In this document: piece after piece, positions 1-12,165 of the stretch
How positions within the stretch are numbered: position 1 is the first letter of the stretch
Layout of the letters: each line of letters opens with the position of its first letter
Assembly: GCA_033002965.1 (NCBI GenBank)
Contig: JAURVB010013290.1
Coordinates: forward strand, 1 to 64,000
DNA length: 64,000 nucleotides
Origin: Piper betle
Lineage: Eukaryota > Streptophyta > Magnoliopsida > Piperales > Piperaceae
Direction: 5' to 3'
Position numbers and translations under genes: made by a program
Notes under the pieces: model-generated
The model's input: the letters and a program-made list of their open reading frames with translations, nothing else
What the model was told of the DNA's origin: nothing
Databases searched by the model: none

Positions 1-1408
1 ATTTTTTTAATATTTCGAGTGTAACAATAGGCTACATATCATTAATACAATTATACATATTAACATAAAATACTCGATGCTCGGTTATTTATAAAGCTCG
101 AGAGCCCTCTTTGTTCCACCATGTGATCATGAAGAGCTTCAAACTTCCGTCATATATCCCCTCCTGTAATTTCTGAACCGCAAGGACTCTTCCTCCAAAT
201 CTCCAAACTTAGCCATGTGACAAATTCATGCAAAGAGGTTATTAACAATCTTGAAATATTTATTTTTCCTACATAAGATATAAACCTAATTCTAGCCAAC
301 TTTCCGTAGCTGTGAGAAATTATTAGATTAATTATCATTTCCAACACTAATAAATATTATTAGTCTATACATCATTATATTATTGTTTATGCAAAATTGA
401 GACATGCGTTCGACCTTTCACACAAACTCAGTAAGAAAAGGGCCGTTGCCTTGCTCATTGAGGGCATATACATGCAAAAACAAAGGTAGGGGTTACACCT
501 AGGTGCCCTTGCTTCTAAAATGAATATTTATTATTTATTAACTATTAGGTAAAAAATTACAAAATTAACTAAAACTTATAGGGCGGAAAATACAACTAAA
601 AATCCTCACAAATAATTCTTCTGCCAAAATAATAACTTGTGTATACACTAATATGAAATTCGGGATGTCCTTTGTAGACAAACAAGAGAAGGTGGGCATC
701 TTTTAAATGAATTAGCTCAAAGGGTGATAATCGAACAATTAGGCAGACGACTGATGATAATTAGAGGAAGAACGAGGCAAAACTGTCCTAAGGAAGCAAG
801 CCAGACCACTAAAGCGAGCCGAGTCGTTGAGGGCCAAACCGTTACAGCAAGCCAAACTTGAATTGTTCGATCCTGCACAAAAAGAATTTAAAGCCTTAAA
901 CTCATAAGTGTTCAAACTTAAGTGCTTATGGATAGACCTTATTGGCTTACTCTTAAATCTAAGAGATGTTTGGCCTAAATTTAAAATTATTGATCTGTAA
1001 AAATAATATTAGGATGAGAGCCCCTGTTAATAGACATAGGGAGATGGCTAATTAATAGAGATACCTATGAATAATAATTTCTGATTGGGAGAGAATAGGG
1101 CAGATCGGACCTTTGGCACATCGCAGCACTAACACAACTCTTAAGTCGTTTAATTTTATTTGCTCACGAGTAATCACTCGTCGGGACGCCTGATGGGCCT
1201 CGGCTCACGTTGGAGTGAGAGTCGGCAGTCCACACATTCACGGCGACGAGCTTCTTGTGTAAGGAGTGGCAGTCTGCAGTGGGCCCCACCAATTTTGTTT
1301 TTCTTGCCTTTTCACCCGTGCGAATTGATAAAAGAAGTCAACCGTGGGCCCAATATTACACTTCTACGAACGTCAAAGTAATGGCCCCTGCTTGTTGTAC
1401 GATCAATC
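1..1408. other. Intergenic, nothing recognised
   Basis: AT-rich sequence. The short open frames around 1160-1458 overlap one another in different frames and show no domain, signal or splice context. No RNA gene or repeat terminus was recognised here. Confidence 0.5.
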
Positions 1409-1775
1409 TATCCGTTGTAAAAAATTTAGAATCCGAATCGATTTTTGAGAGAGTCTAAATTAAAATTGAAATCAGTTTAAATTGAACAAGAATTAGCCAA
1501 TTGAATTGGCTAAATTGATCTTATACAAAATTTTTAACTTAGTCAAAATTAATAGGTTATTAATATAAAATATGTCATTTTGATGTAATTTTTATATTAT
1601 AATGTGTATTATATTTTATGATATTTTTTCATATTTTTTGGATTTTTTAAAAAATTATTTAGAATTAGATATTATTTTTAACTTGAGTCGAAGACGAGCC
1701 AGTTTTTAATTATGAAAATGCCACTGATCGCCGCCCATGTATCCTCCCCGATCGCCGTCGCTGCCCGATCACCGC

Positions 1776-3364
1776 TAGGGGTGGGCATCGGTCGGACAGA
1801 CATCGGACAAGTTATTGTCCTTGTCTGTCCAAAATTTTGTCGGACAAAATTTGTCCGACCGAATTATTGTCCGACTTGTCCGTCGGGCCCAAACAGTGTC
1901 CGCGGACAGTCCGAAATCAAATGAAAACCTAGCATTGTTTCTGTCTCCGCCGCCGCCCTGCGCGCCGTCATCGCTCGCCGCCTCCGCCGCCAGCTTACCC
2001 CCTGCCCCGCCTGCGGACCGCCTCCGCAGCCGCCTGCGAACTGCCTTTGCCGCCCTGCGAGCCTCCACCGGCCTCCGCCGCCCTGCGCGCAGCGAAACCC
2101 GCCTCCGCCACCCACTGCGCGCCGCGAAACCCCTCCGCCGCCGCCCGCCTCCGCTGCCCTCTGCGTGCAGCGTAACCACTCCGTCGCGCCTGCCTCCGCC
2201 GCCCTCGGCCGCCCTACCCGCCCGCCCTCAGACGCCCTGCCTCCGCCGCCTGCCTGCCTGCCCTCCGCCAGCGCCTGCCTCCGGCCTCACGGTGGCTCGT
2301 CGGTGGCTGGTGGTGGTCGAGATGTCACGGCGACGGTACGGCTGGGCGGGGCGGCGTCGATCGGTGGCGGGATGGCGGCAGCGACGGCGCTAGGGTTTGG
2401 GGGGGTTTGGGGGAAAAGATGATCGGTGGCAAACTCGTAAATAAGACTTGACTCGATACCGGCACGAGTCAAGAATAATAACTAACTCGGAATAAAATCT
2501 TCAAAAATCCAAAAAATCAGGAAAAATCCCATAAAATAAAATAAACACCACAACATCCAAATGACATGCGCTATAACTAATAATTCTACCCTATAATGCG
2601 TCCTAATGTATTATTTGGCCTAAAATAATTCTATTCGACTCAAAAATAACGGTCAAACTGACCGGTTCAGACTATAAAACCCTGACTTGGGACACGGGTT
2701 TTACAGAGGGAACTGGAAGTTATGGAACTATTTATTTATGGAAGAATATTGAAGGGAAATGTCCTAATTTCAAAATGAAGAAGACAAAAAACATGAGTAA
2801 TTAACTTTTTTGTATTTTTTTCATGTAGGTGAGTTACATTAGATGAAGAATTAATTATTAAAATATTTTATCTTTGAAGTATATGTAATATTGGAGTATA
2901 TTTTGATGTCAATGATTATTTTAAAGTTTTTATACATTGATTATTTTTTGTTTGACTTTAAAAATTGAGAACATGCTAATTAAATTGTAAGTAGTTTGAT
3001 ATGATTATTAATATGAATGTATAGTTCTAAGTTCCTAAATATAAGAGTGACTTTTATCTTTTTTCTATGTATGTTATTTTTTGTTATTTTAGATATTAAA
3101 TATCAAATTTTATGTATAAACTTAATAAATTTTACTGTATATTATATTTTAAAATTTTCATAAACTATAATATTAGCCTTACAAATGTTGAAGATATTAT
3201 ATTATTGATATAAAATATCGGACACTCGGTCGGTCGTTCGGTCGGACAAAGAAATGTCCATGTTTGGTTTGTTTTAATTCGGTCGAATTCAGTCGGTCAA
3301 TTCGGTCAGACATACTTCGGACTTCGGTCGGACGGACAAATTCGGACGTCCACGCCCACCCCTA
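1776..3364 (+). mobile_element. Non-autonomous hAT element (TAGGGGTGGGC termini)
   Basis: The ends are inverted: TAGGGGTGGGC at the left and its complement at the right. Subterminal GGTCGGAC/GTCCGAC motifs occur at both ends, as is common in plant hAT elements. The flanking 8-mers ATCACCGC and GTCACTGT match at 5 of 8 positions, all differences being transitions, so a decayed target duplication is possible. The right interior (2706-3230) aligns in inverted orientation with 21135-21640 of the second copy. Its centre is replaced or interrupted by a fragment of a long LTR, and no transposase remains. Confidence 0.65.
1930..2705 (-). repeat. Truncated long-LTR fragment inside the hAT element
   Basis: 2390-2705 parallels the end of the complete LTR at 26880-27378: 'ctagggtttgg', 'cgtaaataag', two GACTCG-type motifs, 'aacatccaaatgacatgc', and the final 'cgggttttaca'. 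Upstream (1930-2380) is the same kind of GC-rich CCGCCG segment seen in the full LTR. It has the same orientation as the LTR at 24522-27378. The other end of the LTR is missing. Open frames here on both strands are products of high GC content. Confidence 0.65.
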
Positions 3365-3676
3365 GTCACTGTCCTCGCCTCCTATCGGCCCGTCGCCACC
3401 CGTCCCTCGTCCCCCGCCCCGCAAGCAGCCCTCAAAGCCCTATCGCCCTGTTGTCCCGCCCCGAAGCCACCCTGCCATGCCGCCCTCGCCCTGTCGTTTC
3501 CCCTCGCCCAGTCGCCTCCCTCGTTGCCACCCTTATTGCCGGGCAGAATCGGCTCGAATCGGCTGATTTGCGGACCGATTCGAGCTTAGCCAATTCAAAG
3601 GGTTTTTTAAATCGGATCACCACCGATTCGATTTAAATCGGCCGTCTGAGTGGAATCGACCGTTTCCATCACTCTG

Positions 3677-4050
3677 AATCCAACTATTTAAGCGTTTTGT
3701 CCAAAAAAATTATCAGTGTTCTCTATTTGCCACGTTTGGCCTTCCCGTTGATGGGCTTGATATATTTCCATCCTCATCTTGGGCTTAGCAAGTAATCAAT
3801 TTATTATGGTCCATGATCACGTAATTATATCATTATGCATGTTCAAAATTTAGAACAAAAAATTAAATCTGTATTAATATATAAAATGAAACAAAGGGCT
3901 TTTAATATGGTGTTGTCGTGTGTTATTTAATTGTTTTATATTATTATATTTTTTATTAATAAAAATATTATGTTTTATTATAATTAAAATTTATGTCGAA
4001 TCTTTTAAATAATTTTTTATTATAATTATATTTTTTATTATGATTATAAG
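3677..4050. other. AT-rich spacer
   Basis: A/T-rich sequence with runs such as 'ttttattataatta' directly before the NPF fragment. No exon of the missing NPF 5' portion was found here. Confidence 0.5.
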
Positions 4051-4460
4051 TTGTTTCATATCCTTTGGCCGCTATCGCGCGGGTTAGCTGGCTTAGTCGG
4101 CCAGCTCGAGTTCTTCTACGACGAGGCCACAAAGGGGACGCGCAGCATCAGCAGCGGCGTGTTCCTGGGCTCCATCGGCATCGGGAGCTGGCTGAGCATG
4201 GCGCTGGAGAAGGCCGTGGAGAGGGTCACCAGCGGCGAGGAAAAGGGTGGCTGCGCAGCCACCTGAACGACGGCCTGCTGGACTACTTCTACTGGCTGCT
4301 CGCTGCCATCAATGCCCTCAACTTCGTCGTCTATGTTCCCGTTGCTTGGAGCTACAAAGGCAAAGTAGGAGTGCCTCGGAGGAGAGCGTCGGTGAGGGAC
4401 GTCGTCGGCGGCGAGGAGGATGTTGCAGCCGGCGCCAACGGCGGGGACGTCGATGGCTGA
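4051..4460 (+). pseudogene. NPF (NRT1/PTR) transporter, C-terminal fragment
   Basis: The frame starting at 4051 reads GQLEFFYDEATKGTRSISSG, then two hydrophobic stretches. This is the conserved C-terminal part of the plant nitrate/peptide transporter family NPF, proton-coupled major facilitator proteins of about 550-620 residues. Only about 130 residues are present, so most of the transporter is missing. At 4244-4247 a run of three G where four are expected shifts the frame. The correct protein continues in the third frame (WLRSHLNDGLLDYFYWLLAA, then NALNFVVYVPVAW) to a stop at 4458-4460. The codons are GC-rich, unlike the AT-rich flanks. It could be a relic or the last exon of a gene with a base-call error, but no upstream exon is visible. 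Membership of the family is clear; the subfamily is not. Confidence 0.8.
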
Positions 4461-4889
4461 CGAGTTGCGCATGGCAATATGGACGTGTAAAGTGTAACAT
4501 TTGGACTTACGTATGTAGGTGCATGTATGTATGTAGATGATTATATGTAATTATATTGTTCATTTATTTCCTTTGTATAATTTGCATTAATATTCTGTTT
4601 TTATGGTTGAAATGCATGCTTTGGTCTTGGGTTATACCATTATTCAAGTGGATTAACAATCGCTTCCTAGATAGATGTATAATTAAGATCATTCCATCAA
4701 TTTCAATCTAGATTTTATCGTGCCAATCACTAGTGGCTTGTACGTTTCTTCTCTACCACTTCGTATGAAAACAGTTATTTTAATTCTCCATATTCAGCTT
4801 TGGAACTAACTGATTGCTAATTGGCAATCAAATAGGCAACAAGCTTGATAATTACTAGGGGTTCCAACTCACAATTAGTTAGGAGGTTG

Positions 4890-4928
<39 letters not shown>

Positions 4929-5320
4929 ATTAGCCACTAGCCAATGTAAGTATTTGTGGAATTGATTGAGTGTTTTTTTAACTTAAATAAAAACCAGAAG
5001 CAAAATGATAAAGTTTATAATGCCAGATATTTCTCTTTTCCTATATCAAAGATGAAATGTTTGAATGAAAATGGAAAGTTTGCTATATATACTTGTATTG
5101 AAGCAGCATTGATCTAGAGTGAAGAGTGAAAGAATAACAATGGGATTATAAAAGTGAAAATTGAAGCATATGTATATATATCATGTGTAAGGGAAAACTA
5201 GAGTGATTACTACTATTTTCATCACTTTTAAATTGGTGTTATAAAACTGACCCAATATTTTCCTCCCTCCAATATGTACATTTTGTATGCATATGATCAA
5301 TATCTATCATTGAACATGAA
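4461..5320. other. Non-coding spacer with (TA)n microsatellite
   Basis: AT-rich sequence after the NPF remnant. A (TA)n run of about 32 bases lies at 4892-4923. No coding features were recognised. Confidence 0.6.
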
Positions 5321-5858
5321 CTAAAATGAGTAACATCTGCACAGCATGCCGGCACTGAATTCATCACCCACAGTGAAAACATCAATCAACCTCATCTCGC
5401 ATGGTGTTTTGATGTCGAGTAGACACCCCGGAAATTTCAAAGGTGGAGATCCTAGGCAGGCCACTGACAGCACAACCATGATCATTTCTTTGAAAGAAGC
5501 TCCAAATCCATGGAGAAAAACTTGCAAAAACATATCCTCTAGTCATCTTCTTGCTGGCACTTTTGATCATCTGTATCTATCCAAGTTCCCCCAATGGTAC
5601 ACTGCCCACTACCCATCCTTTGAATCTCCATCTCTACTTTCATGCATGCCTGCTTTTACTTGTTTCCAGCAACATCAGCTTCTTCTATATAGGACCCATT
5701 CTCCTACCACTTGCATCACCCAGAATGGACTGGTAATCCTAAAAAGAGACTTGCCAAGATGCGGGTCAAGAAGGAATTCCATTCAAAAGATTATCTTGGT
5801 TGATCATTGCTTGTGGTTTATCCCATGCTTTTTCATACAAGGGCCACATATATTTTAA
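5321..5858. other. Unassigned segment open on both strands
   Basis: The + strand is open from 5346 to 5858 (170 codons from ATG). The - strand is open over 5321-5533 and, in another frame, 5382-5570. Composition is more balanced than in the surrounding AT-rich DNA. I recognise no domain, signal peptide or family in any frame, and there is no supporting splice structure. It may be part of an unidentified gene, a non-coding transcript or an old transposon segment. Confidence 0.25.
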
Positions 5859-7445
5859 CTACGAAAGTATATTTTAACATTGAAGAATCTTATTCTTAAC
5901 TGCTTCCACAAACTGCTACAAGTTTTTGTTTTCTTTCCTGGGTTGTCAATTTAGACTATTGGTTGTTAAGATATCTTTAGATTCCTCGTGGAGACTGGTT
6001 GTGATCAAGATGGACCAGTGAAATTCATCATGGCCAGCCACCTTATGAGGTGGACCTGACGTATATTTCATTGATTTAGTAAACTCACTATGTATATATA
6101 TTTTGTAGAATGAGGTGGAAAATGGTGGACTACATGTAGTGCATATTGGTATATCTTCCCTACGTTATTATGGTCTTTGACTACGCCAATTACGTTGTAT
6201 CATGAGCTTGAATTTTAGATTTCCATGTCCAATCAATTTAGATATTTTCTCCATTGATTTCTAGCTATTTTGTGGTTGGAGGAAGCGCATTAAACCATAC
6301 TTATAGTTCTACGTATACGTAGGTTCAAGTTGTATACGATAGGTCTATGTAAAACCTTAATTAGAAATTAACCCAAGATAAAATAGATTTAGACTCAATT
6401 TGTTGAAGTCTCGATAGACAATTGTTCATAAGTTTGTCAGACGCAAGACAAAATATTAATTAGAACCTCCTTATGTACATATAAAAGATTGAGAATATAG
6501 GGATCACTTTTTATCCATATCATGCCAAAAACTTAACAGTTGTATCAAGAAGTTATACTAGGTATTTTATGGACTTGAGCGCTATGCATATATATATATA
6601 TATATATAAAAGTCATCATAGACAAATTACAAGGAGATATTAGCATATTCAACCTATGCTAAGATGGTGCTAGAATAAATAACACGGTCTTCACTCCCAA
6701 AATGCTAATGGTGACCTTTCCTCACATGTCTGCTTCCTAGATTCCATGTTCATCCCTGTTCAAATACTACTACTCTGATCAACAAAATGAAAACTCAGTA
6801 TAGTACTGTACTCTTCCACTCTGGTATTCATTCATTCACCTTCAACAATGAGACATATTAACGCTGACATGAAATGGCGCAGTGATTTTTTCTGGGCACT
6901 TTCAGACGGGGCAAAAGATGAGATCTAGTGTCTCTTTCACGCAGCAAAAGACCCATAAGATATAACAAAGAGGTGGGCATGGAAATGAGAGTGTCTAGAT
7001 CGTTCTTTGCCATGGTCTTTCATTCTCCTCCTGGCAGGCCTTCAGATATGGAGGTGATGGTGGTCTCGCTCGAGCAGACAGGTTGTTCCTTCAAGCAGGA
7101 AAGTGGTCACGCCCATGAAAATCTCCCCCACGGGCAGGCCAGGCAATTGATTATATCAATCCTGATGATCCGCCATCTATCTGTTCTTAAACTTCCCATT
7201 TAAATATTATCACCTCCACCAAAGAATTAAAGAGTTAGAACCGAAAGAGGAAAAGCTGGGCAAAAAGACTGCATCAAAAGTGTAAACCTGTAAACTGGCC
7301 TGCTAAATATTTTAGTCCCTTTACACTCATCCAATCTCTTGAGAAAAGGTCTTGTATCGTTCTGAAAGCGAAGGGTTTGTGTATATCACTTACCTGGCCT
7401 GATTGAAAGAACAAATTATTGAACTTTTTTATGTGTGTGTGTGGT
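5859..7445. other. Intergenic, nothing firmly recognised
   Basis: Mostly AT-rich. A short (TA)n run occurs at 6587-6608. The interval 6900-7200 has slightly higher GC and short open frames on both strands, but no motif that I can assign. Confidence 0.5.
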
Positions 7446-8097
7446 CGTAAAGAGAATATTTTCTTTTCTATTTTAATAGACGGTGAAAAATTTATATGTA
7501 TTCCTTTTAATTTTTTTGGGCGTGCATTGGAATGTAAACAAGTTAAACCTGTTTATAAGCATTTAATGTTTGGCTCGATTCGGCTTGAACTCGTGCTCTT
7601 TAATTTTGTGTTCAAAAAAATACTCGGTTCAAAATGGATAACTCATTAAACAATAAATAGAGTTTGAGTTAAGGAATGTTTGGTTCGGTTTGGCTCAAAA
7701 TTTGAGCTCGATATATTCAAACTCAAAAAAATATTTGGCTCGTCAATATTATTGAGGTCATATTGAACTTATATAGTGTTGGGAAAAAAAATTGATCCAA
7801 TATAAGTCGAGCACAAACCAAACACAAAAATTTGCTCAACTCGAGGTTAACTCGAGTTCAGCTCGAAAACATAGCGAGCCGAACATAAGTCAAGCCCAAA
7901 CACCATAAATTTTGGACGAGCTCGGCTCGACCCATGATACATCAAAGCTCATCAAGCACTCAAACAAGCTCAAATTTATTTGCCAAAAATCATGTTAAAA
8001 AATATCCCTGCTCGGTTCGGTTCAGCTCGTTTACACCCTAGGCATGGAGTCTTAAAGAGAATATTTTTTTTCTATTTTAGTAGACGGTGAAAATAGC
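7446..8097. repeat. hAT-like remnant (7532-8040) flanked by ~45-bp direct repeats
   Basis: 7532-8040 has inverted ends built on TGTAAAC (left 'tgtaaacaagtt', right complement 'tagggtgtaaacgagct') and is rich in GCTCG/CGAGC motifs, a pattern common in small plant hAT elements. It has no coding capacity. Outside it, 'taaagagaatatttt...agacggtgaaaa' occurs at about 7446-7490 and again at about 8051-8097 as an imperfect direct repeat, far longer than a normal 8-bp target duplication. The 8-mers next to the element are only weakly similar. Confidence 0.5.
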
Positions 8098-9884
8098 TTT
8101 ATTTTTGCTTCTCTTTATTAAAATCTTACCTTGTCAAGGGATTTACGGTAGCATTTGCTATAGCAAATTCCCTTTAGCATTTTTTTTAATTAGTGTAAAT
8201 CACCTTGGTCAATAATGTTTAAAAAATAAATGCCTCCAATTAAGATGATTTATAGCAATTAAGAAATTATTACAATGAATTTGCTGTAAATCTCTGACCC
8301 TCATCTTCACGCTATTTGAACCTTTCAGCACAATATCTCATCCTTTAAAATATAAAGGTGTTTTATCTACTTCAAATGGTGTTGTGTTTTGAAATAAGTC
8401 AGCAAAGCTTTGTAGAAGCTTCTAGAGGCATTCTTAGGAAGGCCGACCACTACGAGTCTATCTTAATTTAAAAGCTAATTTAAAAAATAAAAATTTCTTA
8501 TTTATTTATATACAAGATACTAACTTCCACAACCAATACGAGACTAACCCAACAATTACAGGCCCTCCCAAATGCCACTCTTGTTATGATTGGTAATGAA
8601 TTGATGCAGGCGCCTCATTTTGAGCATATCTTCGACGACTGTGATGATGAATTCACCAAGAATGATCTTCGGGGCTACCCCGGCAACTTCAGATCATGTG
8701 ACAAAGGGTTGAGCAGGGAGGAGAAGAACCAAAATGGAGGGATGTGCCTGATCTAATTTTTACCATTGAATTATTTTAAGGCGTTCTTTGTCCAAATTTA
8801 CGCTGACCTCGTTATCGTGATCAAATTCCATGTAGCCTTATTCAGAATTGCATCTGACTCCGAAATTCGATATTAAACATCATTGACGAGGTCGCCGATC
8901 TCAATACCAATTAATCTCCAACCACTTGTGGATAATAACCGGGCTCTCATAACAATTGTTCTTAGTTCTTACGACTTCAATGACGAAAGAACCAACACTT
9001 AAGCAATTTTTGGTGGCAATGTTTTTTGTGACAAATTTAAAACTTCAATAACAAATTTATAACTTCGTCCATGCATTTTATTGTTTGCACATGCGAGAGA
9101 GTGTTATAATTTTGTTAAGCGCATATAATTATGGAAAATTACGAGAAAATTACACAATGGAGTAGCCTACTATGGCAGGCCAAGACAAGGGCCACATCGT
9201 GTGTGTATGATACAAGTACTTCTCTTGGGCACACAGCAATGTGGAGTTTGTCTTGGAATATCAAGCCAAGAAATCATGCCCCACAGTCCACTCAACAATG
9301 CCATTGTGCTCATTTTTATCAAGTGCGGTTGCGCATGCCATTTCACTCACAAATGGACAATGGAATGGACTTAGAACAATTGAATTGATTTTCCTTTGAA
9401 ACATAATTATCAGCTCTTAAGCTGAGGATTAAAATTAATTAAAGAAAGTGAGATAAAGGAAAGAGAAATTCTCTCAATAAATATATCTTAATAATTAAAT
9501 TTGTCAATTTTACAATAGTATAAAACTAGAGAGTAACTATAAAGTTTGGGAGAGGATTCCATCCAAAACATTATTCGGGTTTTCCTAAATAACCAGTAAA
9601 AATGCTTTGTAACATGTTTTAAGGTTTTTGCGAAAATATAAATGACTCTGGTAATGCTTATACATTGTTAGTTTTAAGCCCAAAAAGGGAGGCGGGTGTG
9701 ATGCCAACAAGCATTGGACCGTCAAAATTTTGCTTTTAATAATCACAAGATCATAGATTTTAGTTATCCGGGATATATTTTGCTCTATTTTGGTTGAATA
9801 GAAAAAAAAAGATAATAAAGTGATGAATCTATAGTTTAGTAACTAGAATTCAAGTAAATTCCAAGGTATATTTCTAGGTTTGGA
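8098..9884. other. Intergenic, nothing recognised
   Basis: AT-rich sequence. 8600-8756 has a short open stretch on the + strand rich in acidic residues, and 9131-9388 an 85-codon frame. Neither shows a recognisable family or splice sites. Confidence 0.5.
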
Positions 9885-10379
9885 TGGGGTAGCCAGGAGT
9901 GGGGAGGGCGGTAGTGTGGCGGATCGGCGGTGAAGGGAGGGCCTAGGGCTTCATTTTGGGCGCTTCAGCCGCCTTTTTTCTATTTTGTAATTTAGCAACC
10001 GACATTAGCAACCACAAACCAATCACAAAGTTTTTTGAAATTTTATTACAATTATAATCTTTTACATCCGGATAGCAATCACATGTATTCAGTTGTATAT
10101 TAAAAACTGTGCGACTGCTTAGTGACCGCAAAACTAGTCGCAAACACAAACATTTCATTTTGTGACCGCATTTTGCAACCGCAATTACTGTTTCAAAAAT
10201 CGGTTGCAAAATGCGGTTTCTATTTATTATAATGCTTTTTGCAACCTCAGTTCTGGTCACAATGCAATTGCAGTCGCAAATTAAATGTCATTGGTTAGTG
10301 GTGCTACGACGGTCGCAAATTGCGACCGGGTACGACCAACACAAATTAGAGATCATTAAATACTAATTTTCTACTAGTG
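9885..10379 (-). mobile_element. CACTA (En/Spm) element, single terminus
   Basis: Read on the minus strand from 10379 the sequence begins CACTAGTAGAAAA, the hallmark terminus of the CACTA superfamily. It is followed by subterminal palindromic motifs of the GGTCGCAA / TTGCGACC type at about 10305-10330 and further 'gcgacc/ggttgc' motifs down to about 9980. No second CACTA end and no transposase were found nearby, so this is a truncated remnant. The left limit is approximate. Confidence 0.6.
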
Positions 10380-10750
10380 ACTCTTATTATATATTCGCTT
10401 ACAAAATATACACTTACCTAGATGATGTTGGAAAATAATCTTATCGGAATTTGTCCCCCTGATTGAAGAAGATGATCCAAAAAAATAATTTACATGAACA
10501 ATTTCATGGAAGAATCAGAGTGACTCAAAAGTAATGTAAAAATTATTGTTTTTTCCAAGAAAGATAAGTTTACAAAGAAAAATCAAGTAAAGAGACGACA
10601 CAAAATAAATGTCATAGCATCTTAAAACTAATACGCAGCGTTGCGATGCCCGGAGGTTTTTAAAACATCAATTTTCAACATATAAACCACTAAAAAATTG
10701 GTGGAGTTTTGACTCAATATTTATTTTAGTATTTTTATTAATGCTTTATA

Positions 10751-10794
<44 letters not shown>
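10380..10794. other. Spacer with TA and ATA microsatellites
   Basis: AT-rich sequence. (TA)n occurs at 10747-10761 followed by (ATA)n to about 10794. Nothing else was recognised. Confidence 0.6.
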
Positions 10795-10796
<2 letters not shown>

Positions 10797-11570
10797 CAGT
10801 TTGCACCCAACGGCCCAAAATAATCTACCGTGTCCCCCCCCTCCTTTTCTTTTCGCCTCTCCCCCACCCCTTGCCCCCATAGCCCCCCCTCCCCCCATTG
10901 CGGCCCCCAACCCTCGCGGGCAACAATGTTGGCCGGGCGAGAAACATGGGAGGGTAGTTCCATAATAAAAATTTAACTAGGTCCAAACTCGAGTTAAGTT
11001 TTTATTATGAAATAAATTTTTTAAAAAATAAAATAATTTTGTAATAAAACTTAACTCGGTCTCTACTCGAGTAAATATTATGAAATAATTTTTTAAAAAA
11101 TCAAACAATTTTGTAATAAAAACTTAACTCAATCCTACATGGGATCGAGTCAAGTTTTTATTTCAAAATTATTTAATTTTTTAAATTTATTTCGTAATAT
11201 TTACACAAGTCAGGACCGTATCAAGTTTTTATTATGAAATTATTTTAATTTTTTAAAAAAATTATTTCATAATAAAAACTTAACTCAAGTCAGAATCGAG
11301 TCAAATTTTTATTAAGAAACTACCCTCCCCTGTTTCTCTCCCCCCCTTTGATTTGTTGTGCCACCCCATCGTTAGCCACTCGCTAGTCAACACTGTTGCC
11401 ACGTGGGGCTAGGGGCCACGACAAGGGGGGGGTGGGGGATGGTGTTGGGTGGGGGGCAACGGAATCCGGCGGGGGGTAAGACGAAAAGAAACGGGGGAGA
11501 GGGGGAAAAAACTGGATCATGTATTGAGCTGTTAGATTTTGATCCAAAGAAAAGCGCTACATGCGCTACC
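10795..11570. mobile_element. Foldback element 1 (related to element 2)
   Basis: C-rich left flank (10835-10945, including 'cttttcttttcgcct') and G-rich right flank (11395-11510, including 'agacgaaaagaaacggg') are imperfect inverted repeats. So are 'gggagggtagttccataataa' near 10950 and 'ttattaagaaactaccctccc' near 11310. The right end (11530-11570) resembles the right terminus of element 2 (a 'gttRgatYNtgatccaa' core then 'gcgct'). The AT-rich centre holds several alternating inverted copies of 'aacttaactc...ttttattatgaaat'. No coding capacity. Confidence 0.5.
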
Positions 11571-11603
11571 AAAACATAGGAGCTCATGATAGTGGATATA
11601 TAT

Positions 11604-12129
11604 ATATAGAAAATTGCTACGGTGCGCTGCCCATATGGGCCGTTGGATCACGATCCAATGGCCTGGAGCACCCTCCCAAACCACCCCCCACCCTCCGCCG
11701 CTTGCCGGTGTTCGTTCGGCCGATCTCCGCCGCGGCCCATCTCGCCGACCACCGCCGTAGCCCGCCCGTCGGTATCCCTGGACCACCCCAAGCCGTGGCC
11801 CCCTCGGCGGCGGCCCCCTCCTCTGCCGCCTTAGATCCACTCCCCGCACCTGGCCCGCCGCCCCCCCCCCCCGCCACTGCCCCTTGCCCTCCGCCACCAC
11901 CCCGCCCGGGGCCGCCGCTGAGGGGGCGGCGGCTTGGGGCGGTCCAGGGATACCGATGGGCGGGCTGCGGCGGTGGTCGACCGGATCGGCCGTGGCGGAG
12001 ATTGGCCAGACGGACACCGGCGGGCGGCGGAGTTTTTTGGTTCAGGGTGCGCCGGGCCGTTGGATCGTGATCCAATGGCCCAGATTTACAGCGCACGATG
12101 CACTGTCAAAAGATGGAAGTGTACTGTAG

Positions 12130-12136
<7 letters not shown>
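11604..12136. mobile_element. Foldback element 2
   Basis: The sequence reads into itself: 'gccgttggatcacgatccaa' at 11639-11658 is mirrored by its near-complement at about 12055-12076. The GC-rich arms continue inward ('gatctccgcc', 'tcggtatccctggacc', 'ccccctc') to a centre near 11870. Terminal motif is GTGCGCTG, mirrored by CAGCGCAC near 12090. It is flanked by TA-rich DNA on both sides. Four overlapping open frames here are by-products of the GC-rich palindrome. Confidence 0.7.

Positions 12137-12162
<26 letters not shown>
12135..12162. repeat. (TA)n microsatellite
   Basis: A pure TA run separating foldback elements 2 and 3. A longer one (about 12900-12946) borders element 3 on the other side. 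Confidence 0.9.

Positions 12163-12165
<3 letters not shown>

Larger units (their letters stand above)
1409..3676 (+). repeat. Copy 1 of a hAT-like repeat with AATCGG-rich ends
   Basis: The left end (about 1409-1700) and right end (about 3370-3676) match, in order, the two ends of the 861-bp element at 36761-37621: the same AATCGG-type motifs, the shared 'aacttagtcaaaatt' segment, a GAGTC-containing stretch leading into 'atgccac', and a GC-rich middle. The middle here is split by the insertion at 1776-3364. The ends are diverged and no clear target duplication could be matched, so the outer limits are approximate. No coding capacity is visible. Confidence 0.5.
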
